A DNA stretch of 5,353 bases from CAZNHL01 sp964572965 (lineage in GTDB: Bacteria > Bacteroidota > Bacteroidia > Cytophagales > UBA9547), in NCBI GenBank assembly GCA_964572965.1, contig CAZNHL010000140.1, forward strand, positions 1 to 5,353. Direction: 5' to 3'. Positions 1 through 5,353 of this stretch are shown in pieces. The position numbers and the translations under genes are program-made. Each line of letters begins with the position of its first letter. The first letter of the stretch is position 1. The notes beneath the pieces are model-generated. The model was given only the letters and a program-made list of their open reading frames with translations, did no database searches and was not told the DNA's origin.

Positions 1-21
1 ACAATTAGTGTTCGGGTAAAC

Positions 22-58
22 CTTCAAACCTGCCGCCGCCTTGCTGACAGGTTTGAGG
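22..58. repeat. Stem-loop upstream of the NagB/PIG-L gene
   Basis: Bases 22-32 pair with 48-58: nine Watson-Crick pairs built on TCAAACCTG/CAGGTTTGA, plus one G-T and one C-G pair, around a GC-rich 15-base loop. No T-run follows on either strand, so it is not a canonical intrinsic terminator. It may be a weak terminator or structured 3' end of a gene lying left of the window; one frame stops at 17-19, just before it. A second small inverted pair, GGCC at 69-72 and 78-81, lies just downstream. The pairing is seen directly; any role is inference. Confidence 0.35.
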
Positions 59-198
59 ATAATGTTTAGGCCGGACAGGCCATAATAAAGTATTAACCTT
101 TGATAAGAAGGAAATTTAGATTCTATAAATGAGGCTTATTTCATAAAAAAAAATATATTTACTATAATCTCGGTTTAACTTTAAAACATAAGGGTTTT

Positions 199-2112
199 AT
201 GGCAAATAATTCAGACGTAGCTATCAATTTTGAAAAAATACCAACACAGATTTATACCAACTCTGTAGATGCATCAAAAGCAGTTGCAAAGGAAATTGCT
301 GATTTGATCAGAAATAAAGCTAAAGAAGGGAAACCTGCAGTATTGGGCTTGGCTACAGGATCGTCTCCTAAAAAAGTATATGCAGAATTAGTAAGGCTGC
401 ATAAGGAAGAGGGTTTAAGTTTTAAGAATGTAGTTACATTCAATTTGGATGAGTATTATCCAATGCAGCCGGATGCTTTGCAAAGTTATGTGCGTTTCAT
501 GAAAGAACAATTGTTTAATCATGTGGATATTGACCGTCAAAACTATAATATTCCGGATGGTACGCTAAGTAAGGAACAAATTCCTGCTTACGTAGAAGCT
601 TATGAAGCAAAAATTGATGCTTTGGGAGGCTTGGATTTCCAGTTACTGGGAATTGGACATACTGGTCATATCGGGTTTAATGAACCGGGATCGCAGTTGA
701 GCTCTAAAACACGTTTGGTACCTTTGGATCACTCTACAAGAGTAGCAGCGGCATCAGATTTTTTTACATTGTCCAATGTACCTCGTTTGGCAATTACTTT
801 GGGAGTGTCGCAGATCATGAAAGCGAGACGCGTGGTTTTGGTAGCCTGGGGAGAAGGGAAGGCTAAAATTATTAAAAATACAGCCGAAGGAGAGGTGACA
901 GATAAGGCTCCCGCTTCATTCTTACAGCAACACCCTAATGCATTATATGTTTTAGATGAGGGGGCAGCTTCAGAATTGATGCGTGTTAAGACACCTTGGT
1001 TAGCAGGGCCTGTACAGTGGACTCCGGCATTAGTGAAAAAAGCTGTTTGTATGTTGGCTTTGGACTTGGGAAAACCAGTTTTGAAGTTGACAACAACTGA
1101 TTATAGCAATAATGGTTTGGGTGATTTGATTGCCCAGAAGGGTTCTGCTTATGAGCTGAATATTGATGTATTCAATAATTTGCAAAAAACGATTACGGGC
1201 TGGCCGGGAGGAAAGCCAAATGCTGATGATTCTAATCGTCCGGAAAGAGCTTTGCCTGCCAAAAAGACTGTGTTGATATTTTCGCCACATCCGGATGATG
1301 ATATCATTTCTATGGGGGGGACTTTCCAGCGTTTGCATGACCAGGGTCATGATGTTCATATTGGCTATCAGACTTCAGGAAATATTGCTGTTCAGGATGA
1401 TGAAGCATATCGATTTGCAGACTTCGTAAGGGATTACAATAAAAAATTCGGTTTTGAAAATTCAGATGCTGAAAAACTTTTCAAAGATGCTAAGTCATTC
1501 CTGAAAAATAAAAAAGCAAGTGAAAAGGATACACATGAAGTACGCCAGATTAAAGGTTTGATACGCGTTGGTGAAGCGAAAGCTACCTGTCGCTTTGTTG
1601 GTATTCCTGATGAAAATGCTCACTTTATGAACCTGCCGTTTTATGAAACAGGATTGGTTGAGAAAAAGCCTGTAGGAGAGGAAGATATTCAGTTGACTGT
1701 TGATTTAATTCGCAAATTAAAACCCCAACAAATTTTTGCAGCAGGCGATCTGGCAGATCCACATGGCACGCACAAGGTTTGTCTGGATGCTATTTTTGAA
1801 GCTTGCAAAAGGCTGAAAAATGAGGATTTTATGAAAGATTGCTGGTTGTGGCTGTACAGAGGTGCATGGCACGAATGGGAAGTTTATGAAATTGAAATGG
1901 CTGTGCCAATGAGTCCTGAACAAGTACTTAAAAAGCGCCACGGTATTTTCAAACATCAATCTCAAAAAGATGGTGTGGTTTTTCAGGGTTCCGATGCACG
2001 TGAGTTCTGGCAAAGAGCAGAAGATAGAAACGCCGGAACAGCAAACCTTTACAACAAGCTTGGTTTAGCTGAATATGCTGCTATGGAAGCATTTGTAAGG
2101 TGGCACTACTAA
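199..2112 (+). CDS. NagB-like glucosamine-6-phosphate deaminase/isomerase domain fused to a PIG-L (LmbE) deacetylase domain
   Basis: This is a cytoplasmic two-domain protein of 637 residues with no signal peptide or membrane segment. The N-terminal domain (about 15-265) follows E. coli NagB (266 aa). It has the phosphate loop ATGSSP (52-57), NLDEY (82-86, Asp84 = catalytic Asp72), GHIGFNEP (156-163, His157 = His143, Glu162 = Glu148), TRVA (180-183) and GKA (220-222, Lys221 = Lys208). Two canonical residues differ: Asp141 is Thr155, and the segment holding substrate-binding Arg172 reads AAASD. Residues 266-355 form a linker. The C-terminal domain (about 356-560) is PIG-L/LmbE: SPHPDDD (362-368) supplies the usual His and Asp zinc ligands and the Asp base, and DPHGTH (520-525) the third-ligand region. 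A further 75 residues end the protein. The family deacetylates GlcNAc-type sugars, so one chain could deacetylate and then deaminate an amino-sugar phosphate; substrate and activity are inferred. The ATG at 199 is the first in frame, with AAGGG at 190-194 as a very close, weak ribosome site. A B. thetaiotaomicron relative is, from memory, curated only as deaminase-like, so I give no gene symbol. Confidence 0.9.
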   Translation: MANNSDVAINFEKIPTQIYTNSVDASKAVAKEIADLIRNKAKEGKPAVLGLATGSSPKKVYAELVRLHKEEGLSFKNVVTFNLDEYYPMQPDALQSYVRFMKEQLFNHVDIDRQNYNIPDGTLSKEQIPAYVEAYEAKIDALGGLDFQLLGIGHTGHIGFNEPGSQLSSKTRLVPLDHSTRVAAASDFFTLSNVPRLAITLGVSQIMKARRVVLVAWGEGKAKIIKNTAEGEVTDKAPASFLQQHPNALYVLDEGAASELMRVKTPWLAGPVQWTPALVKKAVCMLALDLGKPVLKLTTTDYSNNGLGDLIAQKGSAYELNIDVFNNLQKTITGWPGGKPNADDSNRPERALPAKKTVLIFSPHPDDDIISMGGTFQRLHDQGHDVHIGYQTSGNIAVQDDEAYRFADFVRDYNKKFGFENSDAEKLFKDAKSFLKNKKASEKDTHEVRQIKGLIRVGEAKATCRFVGIPDENAHFMNLPFYETGLVEKKPVGEEDIQLTVDLIRKLKPQQIFAAGDLADPHGTHKVCLDAIFEACKRLKNEDFMKDCWLWLYRGAWHEWEVYEIEMAVPMSPEQVLKKRHGIFKHQSQKDGVVFQGSDAREFWQRAEDRNAGTANLYNKLGLAEYAAMEAFVRWHY

Positions 2113-2133
2113 CAATCAGGTATATTCCAATAG

Positions 2134-2162
2134 AAGGGCTATTCGAAAGAATAGCCTTTTTT
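2134..2162 (+). terminator. Rho-independent terminator of the NagB/PIG-L gene
   Basis: A perfect 8-bp stem, GGCTATTC (2137-2144) with GAATAGCC (2149-2156), closes a GAAA tetraloop. It extends by a G-T and two A-T pairs into the T6 run at 2157-2162. It begins 21 bases after the TAA stop. The T-run lies only on the + side, so it terminates rightward transcription and separates the first gene from the second. Confidence 0.92.
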
Positions 2163-2525
2163 GTTAAGGGTCTTGGTAACTGAATTTGTGCATAGCCTTA
2201 ACCAAGAGCAGAAACTTCATTTTGGCTATCAGGTTTAATAGTTTTAAATCATAAGGATTTTGCTTAATGATTTGAGAGTCAGGTAAAGTAGATTAATTAT
2301 ATTTCTTCTTTTTATTATCATAAACTGGTTACTTTTTTGTTAATTTGTAAATAAATTGATGTTGATTAGAAATATTCTGATCTGGTTTTACTTATAAATA
2401 TGAATTATGCTATTCTTCCTCTATGCCAATTCCGACCCTGCTACAATGAAGCGGATATTACGTTTTACCCTCCTAAATCAATGTTTTAATAATTTGAAGA
2501 GTTAATAAAAACGTTTCATTGGGTA
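2163..2525. other. AT-rich intergenic region, no gene recognised
   Basis: The stretch between the terminator and the next start codon has stops in all frames and no RNA gene that I recognise. It must carry the promoter of the downstream gene, but I find no exact match to the Bacteroidota promoter (TTG, then TAnnTTTG); near matches such as TTAATTTG around 2340-2347 are too weak to call. Near its left end, TTAAGG (2164-2169) and TCTTGGT (2171-2177) have their reverse complements at 2196-2201 and 2201-2207. An 8-bp palindrome AAACGTTT lies at 2509-2516. A 29-codon ORF (2400-2489) is discussed among the rejected items. Confidence 0.6.
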
Positions 2526-4667
2526 ATGATTATGATCTGTAGAATAAATTTCAAGCATATGAAATTCAAACATATATTCTTATTAGTGGGCATGTTTGTG
2601 GGTTTGACCTTTACGGCCTTCGGACAGAATCCGCCGAAAGTGTTGATTCCTTCAACGCCTAATTACGATATCATGGATTCGACCTGTTACATTCCTTGTG
2701 GTCCGTTAATTTTACCACAAGGTTATGTAAACTATAATGGGGGGATCAATATTGCTATTCCTACCAATAGATTTACCTGGGCGATCAGTGTAGCTCACGC
2801 CTGGAACTATACCCGAAATGTCTTGAAAATGCCAAGTACTAAATTTTCTATGGATATTTGGATGGGTATTGCAGCTGATGAAAGCCAGCTGGGTTGTATT
2901 CCTGGTACGGTATGGGCACCCGGACGGGGTTCGGCATTTCAGCCTCAGTGGGCTGCTATGTATAATGGCGACGGTTGTTTTCAAATGGAAAATGGAGTTG
3001 CCGGTGGTCAATGGATAGGGTTTGGTAATGAAATGCAACAGCATTATCCTGTTAGATTTGTAGGAGCATCTCCGGCACCATATTTCTCGCACTCTTTTGA
3101 ACGTGCTTCATTGTCAATGGCTTATGAATTTGTGAAAGAGATGCAGTGGTCCAGATATAAATTTGGTGTTGATCCATATCCTATTGCTATAAATGCAGCA
3201 GACCCTTTAGCGATCCATAAAGTTTTTGCTGCGTTCCATAATAATCAAACAGCGAGTTTTTCTTCAATATCGTCTTTCCTTTACACTAATAATGCTGCTT
3301 TACAGACAAATGCCTGCTGGCCCGATTTCGGAGGTTTAGGAAATGCAGCATACCTGACTAAACATGGTAAAATGTTGTCTGTTCTTCAGGGCTTGACTAC
3401 GCATTGTAATTATCCGGCAGGTTCAACTAAGTTTGAAGATTTTAACAGTAACATTGCCTGGGATACTGTTCAGCACTACATGGATGTTATCAAACCTTTT
3501 TATCATGAATATTCTACAGCTCAATGGACGGCATTAACTAATAAGGTAAAAGCAAAATTTATTGCAGTATCAGGTTCAATCAATACGGCGATTCCTTTCA
3601 AGCAATTAGGTCCTGTAATAGATGTTATTATTCTTGGTCTCCCTAAAGAGGATCCTGCTAAATATTCCCTTGCTGTGTGGCCTCCGAACTGGGAGGGAAA
3701 ACTTGAAGGGTGGGGAAGTCTGGTGCCGACAGGAAAAATAGGCTATGATGCCAAAGAGTTTTGTTTAGGAACTGCCTATACATTGAAGGCTGTTGTTGAT
3801 GGTGGAGAGTCTTCGGACATTTCATTTAAATGGTATAAAAATGGAAGTACTACAGCTTTTGCAACAACAAGGAATATCACGGAAACTCCGACAGTAGCAG
3901 GTACATACACTTACAGGCTTGAGATGTGTAATAGTAAAGGTTGTTTAGGGGTAGGTTGTGATCTTACAGTTGTTGTTAAAAACTGTAATACCTGCGGAAT
4001 GACTGTAACTGCTACACCGACAAATACCCCTTGTCAGAATATGAAAAGTGGGTCGATTGCATTGACAATTGGAGGGGCAACAAGTTATACTGTTAATTAT
4101 ACAGGACCAGTTTCAGGTAGTCAGTCCGGTACCGGAACAACAGCTACAATAGCTAATTTACCTGATGGGGTTTATAATATTGAAATAGTAAAAACTGGTG
4201 ATCCTGCTTGTAAGGCAGTTACTACCGCTTTAGTGAAGTATACTACTGCTCAGAACGTTACTCTAGCAGGAAAGGTGATAGATTACAATCCTAAGTGCCA
4301 GGCAAACTTACAGGCAGATATTACTGCCAATCCGGCTCCTTGTTTATGGAGAGTAAAGTTTTGGCAGGGTAATAATTACTGGTTTCCGGCAGTTACTGTT
4401 CTGGTAACACCTGGTGGGAACAAACCCGGTGCTTATCAAACTGATAAACTTCCTCCGGGGAATGCCTGGGAATATTATGGTGAAGCACAATTTTATGCAT
4501 CTACAGGAGATCAGATTGGTCTGGATTTGACAATCGTGCCAACTCCTGGAGCATCCATGATAACAAATATGACTTTTGAAATTTACAATGCCAATAACCA
4601 GCTTGTAAGGACTGTTGTGGCACCAGCTAATGCGGTTTCGTCAGCTAATATAAATTATCACGTTGAC
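2526..4667 (+). CDS. Large secreted modular surface protein, N-terminal part, cut by an assembly gap
   Basis: These 714 residues are the start of a longer protein. A signal peptide follows a basic stretch (KFKH, 13-16) with hydrophobic core about 17-31 and likely cleavage near AFGQ (31-34). In-frame ATGs lie at 2526, 2532 and 2559; 2559 gives the most compact signal peptide, 2526 is the outer limit, and none has a good ribosome site. Residues about 40-300 form a Cys-containing globular domain with lytic-transglycosylase-like order: AADES (116-120, candidate catalytic Glu119), GDGCFQM (148-154), a helix-like stretch (190-207), and KVFAAFHNNQ (232-241). This resemblance is by eye and tentative. 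Next come an Ig/PKD-like module (about 411-485; WYKNG, TYTYRLEMC), an SprB-like module (about 487-570; CQNMKSGSIALTIGG and NLPDGVYNIEI), and an unassigned, probably beta-rich segment (576-714). Such modules are typical of type IX-secreted Bacteroidota surface proteins. The gene probably continues at 4678. Taking the 10 Ns literally gives a false stop at 4701-4703. The preceding terminator makes it the first gene of its own transcript. Confidence 0.8.
2546..2575 (+). repeat. Tandem 15-bp imperfect repeat across the candidate start at 2559
   Basis: Two adjacent 15-base units (2546-2560 and 2561-2575) match at 12 of 15 positions and encode NFKHM followed by KFKHI. The ATG at 2559-2561 spans their junction. 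The duplication lengthens the basic n-region of the signal peptide if translation begins at 2526 or 2532. It may be a small slippage duplication or chance. Confidence 0.45.
4125..4136. repeat. 12-bp perfect palindrome inside the SprB-like module
   Basis: TCCGGTACCGGA equals its own reverse complement. It lies in coding sequence for the module's Gly/Ser/Thr-rich loop (SGTGT). The ten bases GTCCGGTACC at 4124-4133 recur at 4685-4694, just right of the assembly gap. This is most likely a by-product of repeated Gly-Thr codons (GGT ACC) rather than a regulatory site. Confidence 0.4.
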
Positions 4668-4677
4668 NNNNNNNNNN
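4668..4677. other. Assembly gap (10 Ns)
   Basis: Ten consecutive Ns interrupt the large surface-protein gene. The upstream frame ends exactly at the codon closing at 4667, while the open downstream frame begins a codon at 4678. Ten is not a multiple of three, so the run is a placeholder for unknown sequence rather than a measured distance. A 7-bp hairpin directly right of the gap (4680-4702) and repeat-rich coding sequence may explain why assembly broke here. Confidence 0.97.
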
Positions 4678-5353
4678 GTTACCTGTCCGGTACCTACAGG
4701 TAGCCCTCAATATAATTTTGCATGGAGCCCAAGTATTAATGTAACAGGAACAACTAATATTCAGAGTAAGGGAAATACCGCTGTTTCTCCTTCTGCTTCT
4801 CAGATATATACTGTAACAGCAACTAATAAAACGAATACCCAGTGTACACTTACTGATACTGTATATGTAAGGCAAGATGCAACATGTGCTCCTACTTGTA
4901 CCCCACCTAGCGGTAGTACCTCTTTTGTGACTACTTCACCTGTTGATATTTGTAGTCCAGCGACTACAGGTAGTTTGTCAGCGACGATCCCTACGGGTGT
5001 CTATTATCAGTTGTTCAATTCCTCGAATGTTGGTATCGGTAGTGTACAGGGACCATCGTCTACAACGACAGCTTCCTTCAGCAGCGTCCCTGCCGGTACC
5101 TATAAAGTCCGTATAGCTACTGTAGCGGCGAACCTTACTACTACAAGCTGCTATAAAGAAAGCGGCAGTTTGACCGTTAACGTGAATGCTACGCCATCCG
5201 CACCAACTGCTAGCAACCCAAGCCCGGTCTGCCAGAACGGTACAGCGCCTACGCTAAGCGCAGCAGGTAGTGCCTTAAAATGGTACACAGCAGCTACCGG
5301 TGGTACAGGTTCAGCGACTACGCCTACGGTTAATACTGGTACAGCAGGTACAG
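4678..5353 (+). CDS. Continuation of the large modular surface protein: PKD-like and CHU_C-associated Ig-like modules, partial at both ends
   Basis: The frame starting at 4678 is open for 225 codons to the end of the window and has no start of its own. It is one phase off from the upstream part across the literal 10-N gap. Residues about 11-64 are a PKD-like module (YNFAWSPS, then IYTVTATN and the ending TDTVYV). Residues about 88-169 form a second beta-sandwich (PAGTYKVRIAT, ending SGSLTVNVN). From about 172 a third module begins: VCQNGTAPTLSAAG, then KWYTAATGGTG and ATTPTVNTGTAGT. This is the signature of the Ig-like domain found next to CHU_C C-terminal domains in Bacteroidota. Such proteins usually carry many copies and end in a gliding/type IX secretion C-terminal domain, which would lie beyond this window. 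Base composition rises well above the upstream part. The same-gene assignment is inference from matching domain style and orientation; a misjoined contig is the alternative. Confidence 0.75.
4680..4702. repeat. Hairpin at the right edge of the assembly gap
   Basis: TACCTGT (4680-4686) pairs with ACAGGTA (4696-4702) as a 7-bp stem, with a nested GGTACC palindrome (4689-4694) in the loop. It lies in coding sequence immediately beside the N run. A terminator role is unlikely because no T-run follows. Confidence 0.45.

Noticed and set aside
94..102. TAACCTTTG, a near match to the Bacteroidota -7 element
   Set aside because: Spacing inside the element is one base too long, and I see no suitable TTG-type -33 element at the right distance.
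163..168. TATAAT hexamer about 30 bases before the NagB/PIG-L start
   Set aside because: It resembles a sigma70 -10 box but has no partner -35, the region is AT-rich, and Bacteroidota primary promoters use a different consensus (TAnnTTTG).
252..443. Minus-strand ORF inside the NagB domain, and similar ones at 1030-1359, 1717-2013, 2712-3092 and 4645-4875
   Set aside because: All lie opposite well-supported + strand coding sequence, show no protein-family character, and the last one crosses the N run.
1314..1320. Run of seven Gs in the PIG-L domain just after the HPDDD motif, considered as a phase-variation tract
   Set aside because: It is short, encodes the normal Met-Gly-Gly, the frame is intact, and a cytoplasmic metabolic enzyme is an unlikely phase-variable target.
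2164..2208. Complementary pieces TTAAGG/CCTTAA and TCTTGGT/ACCAAGA
   Set aside because: The two pairings compete rather than nest, the loops are long, and no known riboswitch or small RNA pattern fits.
2400..2489. A 29-codon ORF on the + strand in the intergenic region (begins MNYAILPLCQ)
   Set aside because: No ribosome site, no recognisable motif, and short enough to arise by chance; its slightly higher GC than its surroundings is not sufficient evidence.
2509..2516. AAACGTTT palindrome before the large gene, considered as a LacI-type operator
   Set aside because: Only 8 bp, in AT-rich DNA, a single copy, with no nearby regulator gene.
4701..4703. TAG as the true stop codon of the large surface-protein gene
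   Set aside because: It is in frame only if exactly 10 unknown bases lie in the gap; the phase open downstream encodes recognisable domains.

Overview
The window looks like a fragment of a Bacteroidota genome, probably in the Sphingobacteriia/Pedobacter-like range, although the genus is a guess. Three things point there. The first gene is a NagB-type sugar-phosphate isomerase fused to a PIG-L/LmbE deacetylase, an architecture I associate with this phylum. The second gene encodes a secreted, very long, Thr/Ser/Gly-rich protein built from SprB-like, PKD-like and CHU_C-associated Ig-like modules. Neither start codon has a clear Shine-Dalgarno sequence, and intergenic DNA is very AT-rich.

Layout: bases 1-198 are non-coding or too short to assign; they hold an 11-bp stem-loop and an AT-rich leader. 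Bases 199-2112 (+) encode the intact 637-residue NagB/PIG-L fusion, closed by a strong rho-independent terminator at 2134-2162. Bases 2113-2525 are an intergenic region with no convincing gene. From 2526 (+) a large secreted protein begins with a signal peptide, followed by a globular domain whose motif order resembles the lytic transglycosylase/lysozyme fold, then adhesin-type beta-sandwich modules. It is interrupted by a 10-N assembly gap at 4668-4677. Beyond the gap the reading frame is open to the end of the window, but in a different phase from the upstream part. The simplest reading is one long gene across a gap of unknown true length. The TAG seen at 4701-4703 when the 10 Ns are taken literally is an artefact.

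Working together: the first protein is cytoplasmic and probably acts on glucosamine- or N-acetylglucosamine-type phosphorylated sugars. The second is exported and may bind, and possibly cut, a glycan. A shared amino-sugar or cell-wall theme is possible. However, the terminator and 413-bp spacer argue that they are separate transcription units, so the link is speculative.

The points most worth a second look are the loss of two canonical NagB active-site residues (Asp141 and Arg172 of the E. coli enzyme) in the fusion protein, the possible unrecognised lysozyme-like domain at the head of the giant surface protein, and the frame break plus composition change around the assembly gap. I saw no CRISPR array, tRNA, rRNA, insertion sequence or clearly new defence-type system.
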